Positions 1-10,739 of a DNA stretch of 64,000 nucleotides are shown piece after piece; positions within the stretch are counted from its first letter, which is position 1; each line of letters starts with the position of its first letter. Origin of the DNA: Campanula takesimana (taxonomy: Eukaryota > Streptophyta > Magnoliopsida > Asterales > Campanulaceae); NCBI GenBank assembly GCA_026119855.1, contig JAOWBW010000301.1, positions 682,001 through 746,000 of the forward strand. The letters are read 5' to 3'. Below the pieces are notes generated by a model. That model made no database searches. It was given only the letters and a program-made list of their open reading frames with translations, and was not told the origin of the DNA. The translations under genes and the position numbers were made by a program.

Positions 1-779
1 AGGACGGGCAAGATGTGTCGGGGAAGCCCTTTGCTCTTGACCATATGGCTCCGAGAACACTTCAGAATTTATTCTCCGGATGGTGATTTGTCTCCTTTTG
101 CTGTTCATAGGAGGAAGTTGTTGATCCGGGATTTATCTGAAGATGATTGGAAGAAATTCTTTGCCTCTCGGGTGACCGCCGATATTGAGTGGTGTCCTCC
201 TTCTTGGGGTCTTCGTCCTTTTGTGGAATGGACTCTTGGTTTTCAGCACGTGGTTGTACCCGGTTTGAGAGATTCTTCATTTACCAGCCAGAGCGGGTTC
301 TGCGGCAGTTCGGTCGCCAACAGACAATTCATTTTCCGAGGGATGGAACGCTTCGTCCAGTTGCTTACATGGGTCCTGACTTCTCGAGTGAGCTTCAGTC
401 GGCTTGGGGAGATGACCGCAATCGTTGGGCTTTTGCTCCTCTACATCAGGGGAGTGTCTTCCTTCCCGAGAGCTACTTGGACTATTTATTTGGCACCCTT
501 TACCGCGGCATCACTTGGGTTGATGTGCTTCGTGCCGAGTTGTTGGGACAGGGTTTTGAGCCTAGCAGCACTTTGAGATATAGAGAGGCTGCTGCTGATT
601 CGAGTAACATTCTCGCTGACCCTTTCGATACTCCTTTGGATGACTTTTATTCTAGGAGACGTGTTGCAGCACAGAAGGTTTCGGTGCGTAATAGTGCTCC
701 TTTGTTACCCAAGAAGAAAAGGATTGAGAGACGATCGGATGGTCCTTCGAAAGCTAAGAGAAAATTGGATTTTTCTTAG
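1..779 (+). pseudogene. Tat-1 antisense additional ORF, C-terminal part (DUF7745/PMD-like), frameshifted
   Basis: This + strand frame lies past integrase in an element whose gag-pol is on the minus strand. It is open from the window edge, so the start is outside. It aligns along its length with the C-terminal half of the Tat-2 antisense ORF (49,969-50,890). Shared blocks include GLRPFVEWT, FQHVV.PGLRDSSF, RQFGRQQ, YMGPDF and the tail SKAKRKLDFS. Around position 285 the copy has three T where Tat-2 has four, which shifts the frame; the protein then continues in the frame that ends at 779. A two-residue in-frame insertion (near 199-204) also differs. The C-terminus has PKKKRIE and KAKRKL, which look like nuclear localisation signals. 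I infer a DUF7745-type protein, distantly like plant mobile domain proteins. Its function is unknown. Confidence 0.75.
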
Positions 780-1182
780 TACCCTAAGAGATTGCAATTA
801 GACCACTTTGTTTTAGGATTTAATACTTTGATGTCTTTTGTTGCTCAATAAATCCGTTGTAATGGTTTGAATAATTCATTGAATGAATAAAAAATTGCAT
901 TTTGTTATTTGAAGTGAATTGGGTATTTTTGATATGTTTTAGACCGCACCCGAAGGTTGCCTACGTTCCTCCAGTTGGGAGGCTCAGGTCTTCGTAGTTC
1001 AAACAAACAAAGACCATTTTTTTTTTGTTATGCACCCTGTTTTTTGCCTAGACCGCCCTCGCGGGTTTTCAATCTAGCGGGCTTCTTTTTTGCACGTGCT
1101 CTAATTTTTGCCTAGGCCGCCCTTGCGGGTTTTCAACCTAGCGAGTGATTTTTTTTTTTTTTTTGTTAATGGTCTTTGTTTA
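780..1182. other. Tat-1 linker between antisense ORF and integrase
   Basis: No gene. The segment has T-rich runs and two copies of a short motif (GACCGCCC/GGCCGCCC ... GCGGGTTTTCAA.CTAG) near 1,050 and 1,115. The same linker is present in Tat-2 (about 50,891-51,300), partly in Tat-R (about 15,680-15,740), and in reverse orientation in Tat-NA (about 43,350-43,390, the CCTTCGGGTCCGGTC block). It is a conserved junction, probably holding the convergent 3' ends of the sense (gag-pol) and antisense transcripts. Confidence 0.6.
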
Positions 1183-2244
1183 TTAAGCGTAGAACCTCTT
1201 GAGCTTGTCGAGGTTGACCTCCTTTGGCAGCTGGTCACCATCTAAATCCACGAGCCGGACTGCACCACCGCTTAGTATCTTTTTGACCACGTACGGACCG
1301 ATCCATCGGGGTCCCCATTTCCCCAGGGGATTCATGGCATTAGGAGGATGTTGTCTTAAAACCAAATCTCCCACATTGATGTTTCGAGGCTTCACTTTTT
1401 GGTTGAAAGCTCTTGCCATCCTTTGCTGATATGCCCTCGTGCGTTCGAGTGCTCTTAACCTTTTCTCATCGAGTAAGGCTTGCTGTTCGTATCGACTTTG
1501 CATCCAGTTGACCTCGTTGACTTGATTCTCGAGGAGGACCCGTAGAGATGGGACTTCAAGTTCGATAGGGAGTACGGCTTCAGAACCATAGACCAATACA
1601 TAAGGAGTTTCTCCTGTCGCGGATCGTATTGATGTGCGGTAGCCCCACAATGCTAATGGTAGCTTCTCGGGCCAATCCCTTCCTGTTGAGGCCATTTTCT
1701 TGACGATGGTCTCGATGGTCTTATTTGCTGCTTCGACTGCGCCATTTGCTTGGGGCCGGTAAGGAGATGACTTGTGCTTGGTGATCTTGTATTCAACTAA
1801 AAGTGCATCCATTTCCTTCTCAAAGTGAGAGCCGTTGTCGTAAATGATTTCATGAGGCATGCCGTATCGGCACATGATATTGATCTTTACAAACTCGGCC
1901 ACTTTCTTGGCGTTGAGGGTTCGATAGGCTTGTGCTTCGACCCACTTTGTGAAGTAGTCGACTGCCACTAGGACGAATGACTGCCCATTGCTTCCGGCAG
2001 GATGAACTTTACCGATGATGTCTATCCCCCAACAAGAGAAAGGCCAAGGTGTGACCATGTTGTAAAGTTGTGAGGGTGGAGCATGTTGCAGATTAACGTG
2101 GAATTGGCACTTGGCACACCTTTTGACTTTCTCGATACAGTCTCGTTCCATAGTGTTCCAATAGTAACCAATGCGAAGTATCTTCTTGACTAGCATAAAC
2201 CCATTCATGTGGGGTCCACATTCTCCTTCGTGCACTTCACACAT
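1183..2244 (-). pseudogene. Tat-1 integrase
   Basis: The open stretch of 353 residues covers nearly the whole integrase, the enzyme that inserts the cDNA copy into the genome. It shows the HHCC zinc-binding module (His5, His12, Cys43, Cys46) and the catalytic triad around Asp75 (WGIDIIG), Asp136 (YDNGSHF) and Glu171 (VEAANKT). A C-terminal DNA-binding region ends in VDLDGDQLPKEVNLDKLKRF. The domain itself looks intact, but it is cut off from the upstream RNase H by a frame break between 2,245 and 2,300, so it is part of a broken polyprotein. No chromodomain follows, as expected for a non-chromovirus Tat element. Confidence 0.88.
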
Positions 2245-2302
2245 TATCTCTTGAGCTTCGGTCTCATTGGCGCATAGGAGATTGATCCCGTCGTGGTGCC
2301 TT

Positions 2303-3587
2303 TTATAGACTTGGTCCCCAATCAGTACGTACCGAGAGGCTAACCTTTGCAGGGGCTGCTTGAGACTTCTTATTGATGTTCTCGGGATAAGTGCCGTCTT
2401 TGAGGAAGTTCATGATATCCGAATACCATGGAGAGTTTGTTTGAACCTTGTTGATCTCGATACTCATGCAATATGCCGGACTGTTCCTTCGAGCAATTTT
2501 GAAAGGCTTCACCATTTTCCCTTTGGGCATTTCAACTAATGAAGCTATAGTGGCCAGTGCATCGGCGAAGCGATTCTTATCCCTTGGCAGGTAGTTGAAA
2601 GTGATCTCTTGGAATTGTTCAACCAGTTCTTCAAGGTGCTGACCATACTGTTAGAGAGTCGGGTCTTGGGTTCGCCATTTACCCGATTGCTGATTGATAA
2701 GGAGCAAAGAGTCACCGAACACTTCTAGTTCCGTGACGTTTCTTTCGAGAGCTGCTTCGAGCCCTGCTATGCATGCTTCGTACTCGGCAATGTTGTTGGT
2801 AGCTTCGAATTCTAGGCGTATGGCAATGGGAGTGTAGATGTCTTTTGGATCGACAAGCAATACCCCTATACCAAAACCGTATTTATTGGCGGCGCCATCG
2901 AAAAAAAAGTTGCCACTTGTCTTCCTCGGTTGTGGTACAAATTAAATGCTCGTCGGGGAACTGTACATCTTCCCCCTTCTCCTCGTCACACGGGAATTCG
3001 GCAAGCTGGTCACTGAACACTTTCCCCCTGACGGATTTTAGTGTGACGTACGTGATATCATAGCCGGCGAGCATAAAGTACCATTTGGCTATTCTTGTTG
3101 ACATGAAAGGCTTCTCGAAGATGTAGCGGAGCGGGTCCACCTTTGCTACTAGCTTGATCGGAAAAGCTTCCATATAGTGTTTGAGCTTTTGAGTGACCCA
3201 AACCAATGCTGCACATGACTTCTCTAAGACAGAGTAGTTCTTTTCGCCTCCTTGGAATCGGCGACTGACAAAGTAAATGGCGTTCTCCTTTGTGGACTCT
3301 CGTTGCTCTTGTGCTAACATAGCCCCTAGGGCTTCATCATTGACAGTGAGATAAAGCAACAGAGGTTTCTCCTTGTGCGGCGGAACTAGAACAGGAGGGC
3401 ACGTTAAGTAATGCTTCACTTGATCGAAGGCTTCTTGGCACGCGTTGGTCCATTCTAGAGCCACATTCTTCTTGAGTAGCTTGAAGATTGGCTCGGACAT
3501 GGAAGTGAGTTGGTGCACAAACCGACTGATGTATTGTAGTCTTCCCATGAAACTTTTAATCTCTTTCTGCGTCTTTGGAGGAGGCAT
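2303..3587 (-). pseudogene. Tat-1 RNase H, second (archaeal-like) RNase H and connector
   Basis: Three frames together give the region between RT and INT. 2,883-3,587 carries the end of RT and the first, degenerate RNase H (LLLYLTVNDEALGAMLAQ, ENAIYFVSRRFQGGEKNYS). 2,651-2,860 carries the second RNase H (NNIAEYEACIAGLEAAL, EVFGDSLLLINQ). 2,303-2,530 carries the connector (SPWYSDIMNFLKDGTYP). The frame breaks at a run of eight T on the coding strand (about 2,900-2,907), exactly at the codon for the first catalytic Asp of the second RNase H; seven T would keep the frame. A stop in the coding frame near 2,651 ends the middle piece. Confidence 0.8.
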
Positions 3588-3589
3588 GT

Positions 3590-4700
3590 CAATGATTGCC
3601 TTGATTTTGGAGGGGTCTACTTCGATTCCCTTTCAGTGACCATATAACCAAGAACTTTGCCTCGGATAACCCCGAATGTGCACTTTGCAGGGTTGAGCCT
3701 CATCTTGTGTTGACGAAGCCTTTCGAAGAACTTGCGGAGATCGATTAGGTGTTGACCATCGGTTCCTTTGGAGTGAATGATCATGTCGTCCACATAGACC
3801 TCGATTTCTTTGTGAATCATATCGTGGAACAAGTCTGTCACGGCTCTTTGGTAGGAAGCCCCAGCATTTCTTAACCCAAATGGCATGACTGTGTAGCAAA
3901 AGGTACCCCACGGTGTTGTGAAGGCTGTCTTATGTTGATATTCCTCGGCCATGAGAATTTGATTGTACCCAGCGAACCCATCCACGAATGAGCGAACCTC
4001 GTAGGCAGCAGTGGAGTCGACTAGCATGTCGATATTAGGGAGTGGAAAATCATCCTTTGGGGAAGCTTTGTTTAAATCCCGGAAGTCTACACAAACTCAA
4101 ACCTTGCCGTTCGCCTTCCTGACTGTCACAATGTTGGCTAACCATATCGGATACTCGATAACCTTGATGAAACCCACGCTGAGGAGCTTCTCAATCTCTT
4201 CTTTGACCTGCAGAGACCATTCTGGCTTGATCTTTCTGAGCTTCTACTTTACTGGCCGGCATCTTCTCTGATCGGAATCCTGTGCTCCGCTACCTTTCTG
4301 TCTAAACCCGGCATGTCTTTATATAACCATGCGAACACATCCACGAACTCCTGTAATAATGCAGTCAACCTGTCTTTGTCGTCCCCTTGAAGAAGCTTCC
4401 AATCTTGGTTTCTTTTGGCTCTTCTTCGGTACCCAGATTAACAACATGCAATTCTTCGTCAGCCTTTGGACCATTCTCGCCACGACTACGGACTTGTTGA
4501 GCAAGTTCATTTAAGTATGTTGTGTTTTCGTGGTCTATTTCATCATAATTTGAATCGTTATTAACTTGTTCGTTAAGTTCATTATTAGTTAATTCATCAT
4601 TTATGATGTTTGCAATCTCAGGGTACTCAGAAATATCAAATTTTTCATTAGCAAAGAAAGGAAACACACGCTCGGCTATGGCCTCCAAATCTTCTTGGGT
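3590..4700 (-). pseudogene. Tat-1 reverse transcriptase
   Basis: RT is recognisable in pieces. 3,617-4,027 has FVDGFAGYNQI, MPFGLRNAGASYQRAV and the catalytic EVYVDDMIIHSK box. Upstream (4,028-4,320) are VCVDFRDLN-like and FPLPNID-like parts. 4,365-4,688 is the acidic spacer before RT (NNDSNYDEIDHENTTYLNE). Visible lesions include an in-frame TGA at 4,097-4,099 where Tat-2 has CGA, a TAG near 4,243 where Tat-2 has a Gln codon, and frame changes near 3,620 and 4,365. The enzyme copies the element RNA into DNA in virus-like particles; this copy cannot be made as a full protein. Confidence 0.82.
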
Positions 4701-4707
4701 GAGGGTA

Positions 4708-6251
4708 TTAGAGACACTCTCGGACTCGAAAGTAAGTGAGCTGCTCTTCCTTTGTTGCTGTGCGGGGTATGCAACCCATTTCTTGGACTAAGAATTCCTC
4801 GGATACCACGGGCCCTTTTGTTGAATACCAATTGTTGATCGGCTCGGAGCTTGGCGGGATCTCACTGATAGTCTCGTTCATGATGACGGTGTCATGGATG
4901 GCGTTAACTTGGCATTCATTCATTATGGCAAGCTCTTCAAACATGGAGGCTAAATCCGTCAGTTCTTCCCCCACGGTGATTTCTGTCTCGGACTCTACAG
5001 TCATCTTCCTCCCCCACCATTCACGGGGCGACATGGGAGTTGGTTCCCTTTCGGATTTCTGGATCTCACAATCGGAGAAGATTTCGAGGCCGGGCTTTTT
5101 GACACCTTTATTGTTAACCCACGGCTCGGGAAAGATCATGTATGGAATGTCTTCCCCTTGGCGGACAAAATAACCATTCAACGTCTTGCGGTAAGGCCTG
5201 AGGTTAGGGACTTCATACCGACGGCCTTCTTTACGAGCTCGGGCCTTTTCGTTCTTGATTGCTTGCTCTTGTTTCAAGTCTTCTTTGGAAGGCTCATACC
5301 CCAAACCGAAGGTGTTCTTGACAAATGGGACTTGCACAGGTGTAGGGTTCCTTGTTGATATCTCCCTAGGCCTAAACCAGGGAAGTAGTCCATATTCCTC
5401 ATCATGCGTAGGACTTTGTGATTGCTGGGGGTCCATGATCCGTTTCCCCCTTCTTTGTCAATGGCGTTGATTGAGACGCCGGAGAGAGTGGAGTCTGGTA
5501 GACCATGCTGAACTTGGTGGACGGGCTCACCTTTTCTGTGGATAGTGATGTTTTCAGCCATTACGGTCACTATTTCATCACCATTTCGGATCTTGACACA
5601 TTGGTGGAGAGTTGACGGTACGGCATTAGCACTATGAATCCATGGTCGACCCAACAGTAAGTTGAACGAGGCCGGGATATCAAGTACTTGGAATGGAACG
5701 GACATGACCATGTTCCCAAACTCAATGTCTATTTCGATCATACCCATGACTGTACGGGCGGTGCTGTCATAGCCTCGGATTACTTGAGTAGAAGGCTTCA
5801 AATCAGAATCCTTAAGCCCCAGTATGCCCATGATTCTACCAGGCATGAGATTGAGTGCGGAACCACCGTCCACTAAGACTCTTGAGACGGGCCTCCCCCT
5901 TGCTCGTACCTTGAGGTAAATAGCTTCGTTGTGGTTGGAACCAAACGGTGGAAGGTCCATATCGGTAAAGGTGATGACGTTGCCAAAATGAATGTGACCA
6001 ATCATTGCTGTGAGGTCCTCGGGAGTAGTATCGGGAGAAACTGATGTATCATCGAGATTGCGGATGATAAGATCTCGGTGTTTCTTTGAGGATGCAATGA
6101 GGTCCCAAATAGAGATGTTGGCTTGAGTTTTCTTGAGTTGGACAAGTAGAGGATCTTCGGGAGCGTTGTGAGCTTGCGGCTTTTGAGAAGAAGAGCTCGG
6201 TGCGGAAGTGGAAGGGTTGCTTGCTATGACTCGACCGGATCGAGTTAGCAT
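4708..6251 (-). pseudogene. Tat-1 protease with G-patch-like motif and pol spacer
   Basis: 5,274-6,251 contains the aspartic protease: the active-site block is RVLVDGGSALNLMP, with a flap/second strand near FNLLLGRPWIHSANAVPS. A glycine-rich motif follows (FPGLGLGRYQQG and, after a frame change at about 5,350, FGLGYEP in the frame 4,708-5,436). The pair looks like a G-patch. The rest of 4,708-5,436 is a long acidic connector to RT with NGYFVRQGEDIPY and PMSPREWWGRK. The start ATG of the 325-aa frame is probably not a real start, because in Tat-2 the same region reads straight through from gag; a one-base loss at about 6,251 separates them here. Confidence 0.75.
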
Positions 6252-7909
6252 GTTGACGTTCCCTCTTGCTTCTTTTTCCTATTCTCTAGTACTTCCCTCA
6301 TTACTTCATCATAAGTCACTACATAACAAGAATTGTCAAGTTTATTCATAACATTGGGGCCCCCATTCACAATTGGGATTGAATGGGTGGTCCCCTCGAT
6401 TTCTCCTATCTCTATTACATTGACATGCTCGTCATTAGTCACTACAAATTCTTTCTTATTTATGAGATCTTGAATGACATTGCGGAGAATGAAGCAATCC
6501 TCGGTGGTGTGGCCACTATATTGGTGGTAGCCACAATATTTGTGGTGAGCATGATTGGAGTTGATCGTCTTGGGTTGGTACCCTTGCACAGGTGTGACTT
6601 GACCCTTTGCCTTGAGGACCTCGAACACTTCAGTTTGAGTCATGCCTTGGAGAGGCGTGTAGACACGGTCACTTCGGGACTTCTTCCCTTGAGGTGGAGG
6701 AACCTTTTTGTAATTCCCCTTGTCAATAGTGACGGCGTTGACCGAGGCCTCTTTTGTGGAGTTGGAAGCGGCCTTGTAGCGGTAAGTAGGAGTGGTCTTC
6801 TTGATCTCCTTGAGCAAATCATCCATGCGTACCCCCGCCTCATACATTTGGGAGAAGTCGGAGTAGCAAGCCCCACTTAGGTGAGTGCGGAGATCAATCT
6901 TGAGACACTTGAGAAATATGTCCATTTGCTCTTTTGTGTTTGGCCTCTCAACAATTTCAGAGAGTTTGTCATTCCATCTCCTTGTGAAGTCGATGAAGGA
7001 CTCATTGTCTCGTTGAGTAGTGTTCTATAGCTCTTTCCTTGTGGGCCGGTGAGTGGTGTTGCCTTGGTATTGGTTCTTGAAGGCAAGCATGGCGGAGTCC
7101 CAATCAAGACGGAAAGTGAGCGGGAGAGTAGCATACCAATCTTTTGCCGCCCCCTCGAGAGTGAGAGGAAAGCATTGAGCCATCACCTTGGGGGAGACCT
7201 TCTTTGGAACCATTGCCCAAATATAAGTCTCAATGTGAGCCATAGGACATGAGTTGCCCTTGAATTTGCTTATGTCGGGCATCTTGAACTTATCGGGAAG
7301 AGCGGCCATAGTACTCATGAGGATGGATGATTGATAAAGGCTTGTGTCGGAGCCTTTCCCCATGTTGAGCCCATTGAATTTTTGGTCGATGTAGGCCATG
7401 ATAGAATCCACCATTTTGGGCTCATTGTTCTCGGAACTTGGTTCCCCCATTTTCTTGGTGTGGGTGTTGACATAAGGACTCTTGAACAAACCCTCGGTCC
7501 ATTCGGATTCATCATCATTGTTCTTGTTCTTTCCCTTGGCAAGGTTGGTGAGCTTTTCTTTCATTAGCTCCATTTCGGCCTCGTGGGCCTCCCTTTGGCT
7601 GTCGAGGTGGGATTGCCAAATGTCGTCTTTGCTTTGTGCCTCCTTGTTAAGGATGGAGACTTGCTCTTGGAGGAGTTGGACCATAGTTGAGAGCTGTTCG
7701 AGAGACATGGTGTTGCTGCTGCCAGTCATGGTTGATGTTGGAGCTGTTGGAGTGATCTCTTCACGGACTAACCGATTTGCTGAATCCCGGTAGACTTTGT
7801 AAGTACCAATTGAACCTATATTGCAGAAGAGGCCCTTGTCAGTCTTGAGTAACACTTGCGGTCCATGAAGAGGCTTAGAACACACAGTTGGGCACACGAC
7901 TCGAACCAC
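6245..7909 (-). pseudogene. Tat-1 gag
   Basis: The structural protein gene. An N-terminal coiled-coil-like stretch (TMVQLLQEQVSILNKEAQSKDD) is followed by the capsid-like part (FKMPDISKFKGNSCPMAHIETY, CFPLTLEGAAKDWYATLP) and a CX2HX4HX4C zinc-finger-like motif (CGYHQYSGHTTEDC) that probably binds RNA. An in-frame TAG at 7,025-7,027 splits the gene into 7,028-7,909 and the piece starting at 6,925; both pieces are in the same frame. A second break is the frameshift at about 6,251 into protease. The start at 7,909 is the first long-frame ATG; the true start could be a little downstream. Confidence 0.82.
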
Positions 7910-9088
7910 ATAAGAAAAGACTCTTTTTTTTTTTTTTATAAGTCGGAGGGAATGAATCCCTTTTGGGGTTTCTAAGAAAATAATGGAATCGTCACACTAG
8001 TGTATAGACCATCTCGCGGTCCCATATACTCATCGGATTCCATCGCGCTTGTGAATCCTACATGCATCGGGATTAAACTAAATTAATGTAGTAAAGCATA
8101 CATGCGGGGACGGATTTTTATTTTCGTCCAAAATAACCACTTTTGGGGACGGGTTTTTATTGCGTCCATTTCAACAAGTTGGCATGTATGATTTGAAGAC
8201 ATTAGTTTAGGGAAATCTCGGTACATGGAAACCGACTTGAGTCACGGAGTGTTAGACCCTAACTAGAATTGTGTGGTTTGTGCTCGGCTTGAATATGAGG
8301 CTCAAAGGTCACCCCCGGCATGTAGTCTTGAACTACGCCACGGGCTGAGGTTTACCGCTTCGAAAGAGCCAAGGTCTGGTGGAGCTTGAAACTTTCTAGG
8401 ACGGGCCTCGACAGGTTTGGGGTTGGACTTGTGCGACTCGATAGTGAGCAGTTGATAGGAATATGTGCATGTAGTGTGAGGCCTAACAAGTGACAAAAAA
8501 AAAAAAAAAATTTATATTTTTTTTTTTTTTGAAAAGAAAGAAAAAACACACAAAACACATAAGCACATAAAATTACAACTCCCGAATCACCCGTGTGACC
8601 GGTAAATAAAACACAAAATTAAAACAGTCCGAGGGTTCAATTCTGTTCTGATGCAGGCAACTGTGCCCACACCCCACTGTTCTGCTCAGTCACTGAAACC
8701 TGTTTCTGTTCTGGGAACCAACCCAGAAGCGTGCGCCTCTGAGTGCTGATTTGAGACGCGCGCGCATGGCGCAATGATTATGGGAGGCGCGCGCTTCTGG
8801 GGCACACCTGTCAGAATGTCAGACTTTGGACTCAGGGGATTGCCCTGGTCCCATGTTCATGTTGTAACCCCTGCAGAAGTGATTAGTGCAGAATAACAGA
8901 AGAAGAAGATGAAGAACATGAAGAAGTGGGCGATTCTGGTTCTTGATGCGGGATGCGCGCGCCTTAGGCTTAAAAGGCCAGACGCGCGCGCCTCCCCCAT
9001 CAGGAAACAGAATGCCCAGAAAAGATGTAGATTTCGATCAGGATGCAAGTTTAACCCTCAAATAAATACTCCTCAGCGGAGTCGCCAC
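7910..9088 (-). other. Tat-1 5' untranslated leader
   Basis: No gene seen. It is the leader between the 5' LTR and gag. The part from about 7,910 to 8,340 is closely matched by the Tat-2 leader at 58,058-58,479, up to the point where the chromovirus interrupts Tat-2. It has A/T homopolymer runs near 7,924 and 8,495-8,530, and CG-rich motifs (GCGCGCG) near 8,755-8,800 and 8,955-8,990. Confidence 0.7.
9070..9087 (-). promoter_or_regulatory. Tat-1 primer binding site
   Basis: One base inside the LTR, the minus strand reads TGGCGACTCCGCTGAGGA, starting with the TGG that pairs with the CCA end of a tRNA. Tat/Ogre elements usually use tRNA-Arg; I infer the same here but cannot check the tRNA. The first nine bases match the Tat-NA PBS at 31,219. 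Confidence 0.8.
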
Positions 9089-10056
9089 TGTAGATACCCC
9101 GGGGAACCACGGCTTTAGGCTAGAGCGGTGATTTATCCTAGGATGTCTAACTTGTTTTTAGAGTCGCCACCTATGTTTTGAGGAACATAAGAAAAACCTA
9201 TAGATTGTAGCCTAAGTTTGATTACGAAAACAGAGATTCTTTGTTTTGAGGTTCGGGGGTTAGATTACGAGATGGGAAGTACCGAAACACCCATCTCGCC
9301 CAACTAAAGTTGGTCTTGCTTGATCAAAATCTACATGAATGAAAATGTTCTTCTTCTTCTTCTTTAAGTCATGAAAAGGGGGATTTAAAATAGGATTTGG
9401 AATGTAGGAGATAACTCCTTAACCAACCTCAATGAGATGAGGTGATCATTAGAGTCATGTCCCAAAATGATTTGGGTGATTTCACATTTGATTAAAGTAA
9501 AAGAGAGAGAGGAGATGAAGTAGAAAAGAAGGGAAAAGATGGACTTTTACCTACAATTTGAAGAACTTCAAATATTGCTTGATGAAATCCTTAGAGAACT
9601 TTTAGAAAGTGATTTTGGTATAGTTTTTGTAAGTTCAATTTTCGGTCCTTGAAAATGGAGGTAAAGAGAGGTTTTTATAGGTGAAAGAGGGGTGTTTTTG
9701 GTGCCAAAACTCAGTCACCAAGAAATCCTTCCCGGGCAAAATCCTGTAAATTGAGCAAGGGAGGGAATCCTTGCCAGAAATCTGTAACTGACGCCCAGAG
9801 GCGCGCGCTTCCTGCTTTGGGGGCGGGAGGCGCGCGCGCCTGGCTCCTAGTGTCGGAGGCGCGCGACTCAGAGAAGGCAATTTTGACAGAATGGACTAGA
9901 AAGTCAGCCCTGTCATTCAGTTTAGTCCCTGGACTTAACGAAGTCAGTCAGGAACTTAACGGAAGTGACAGAAACTAACGAGAAACACTTAAAATGGGGA
10001 GAAACACAAGATCAAATGTGCAATCGGGGTGAGCGGTCCAAGGCGGGGTGTCTACA
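9089..10056 (-). repeat. Tat-1 5' LTR (right LTR)
   Basis: 968-bp LTR, bounded by TGTAGATACC and GGGTGTCTACA on the + strand, i.e. TG...CA. It is closely similar to the Tat-2 LTR at 27,395-28,380. A likely TATA box for the element is at 9,672-9,679 (TATAAAAA on the minus strand). The partner LTR and the left target duplication are outside the window; the five bases following on the right are AATAC. Confidence 0.88.
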
Positions 10057-10387
10057 AATACACAAGAAAAATTCCATATAGTCATATTAAATTGTGAAAG
10101 TGTGTTTCATAATTTTGGTCTTGCAACCAAGATCAAGAAGTTCCTTGATATTCGTTCGTGGTGTGGATACCGCTAGAGGGTGAAGCTCATCATCTTCCTC
10201 TATTCATTGTGATCAAGCTTCAAATCTCCACCAAGATCAAAGCTAGAATTCAAAGTCACCAAGGGTTAGTCTTTTCCTCTATTCATATTGTTGTATTTGA
10301 TTTAATCATATGAACGGATCTATGGGCTTTGGGTTTCAAAATTTTAAATGCTAAATTCCGCTGCGCATGTTACATCGAAACCCAACA
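10057..10387 (+). repeat. Truncated Ty1/copia LTR fragment
   Basis: The sequence matches, with many differences, the last part of the copia LTR at 32,998-34,515, read in the opposite orientation. Shared landmarks are GTGTGGATACCGCTAGAGGG, TTGATTTAATCATATGAACG and TGCTAAATTCCGCTGCGCATG, ending in AACCCAACA. Its left part is missing because Tat-1 starts exactly at 10,056. I infer that Tat-1 inserted into an older copia LTR, whose other half should lie left of the window. Confidence 0.8.
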
Positions 10388-10422
10388 CTAAGATAGGTCG
10401 GTTTCAGATTGGGGTACTTACA
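10388..10422 (-). repeat. 35-bp terminal fragment of a Tat-NA-type LTR
   Basis: These 35 bases are the exact reverse complement of the first 35 bases of the Tat-NA LTR (29,739 onward; starts TGTAAGTACCCC). The copia LTR fragment abuts directly on the left, so the copia element inserted into this LTR. It marks the left end of Tat-R. Confidence 0.75.
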
Positions 10423-10739
10423 GCTGCCAGCACCTTTGCCAACCACCTACTATTATCTAGCCATGAGGGGTAACTCGCTTCCATGTAAGAAACGAGACAT
10501 CAGCCTACTTCTGGGGATAACAAGCCTACGGATACTATCCTGTATGAAGACCGAGCACTTCGAGAAGCAATAGAGTCATTGTTCGGACTCTACTGGGGAA
10601 AGGTAAGGCCATACGCACGGGACGATAAAATGTTTTAAGAATCGAGAACAGAATTTAGGGATGGATTCAAACTTCCTCTAGAGCGTGCGTAATCGCAAGA
10701 TCAAAATTTGTGTCCGGAGACACCAGCAACAACAACTGA

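Larger units (their letters stand above)
1..10056 (-). mobile_element. Tat-1: Ty3/gypsy Tat-lineage LTR retrotransposon, 3' end outside window
   Basis: The element reads on the minus strand, in transcription order: 5' LTR (9,089-10,056), PBS, untranslated leader, gag, protease, RT, RNase H, a second RNase H, integrase, then an extra ORF on the opposite strand. The 3' LTR lies beyond position 1. Assignment to the Tat (Ogre/Retand-like) group rests on the RT and INT sequence, the second aRNase H-like domain after the first, the PBS starting TGGCGACTC and the antisense ORF past INT; the last two are known Tat traits. The coding part carries several stops and frameshifts, so it is not autonomous. 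It is a sister copy of Tat-2 (27,395 onward), with the same gene order and closely similar proteins. Confidence 0.9.

Noticed and set aside
8302..9118. Several 63-69 residue ORFs in the Tat-1 leader
   Set aside because: No recognisable domain, low-complexity translation, and not conserved in the Tat-2 leader.
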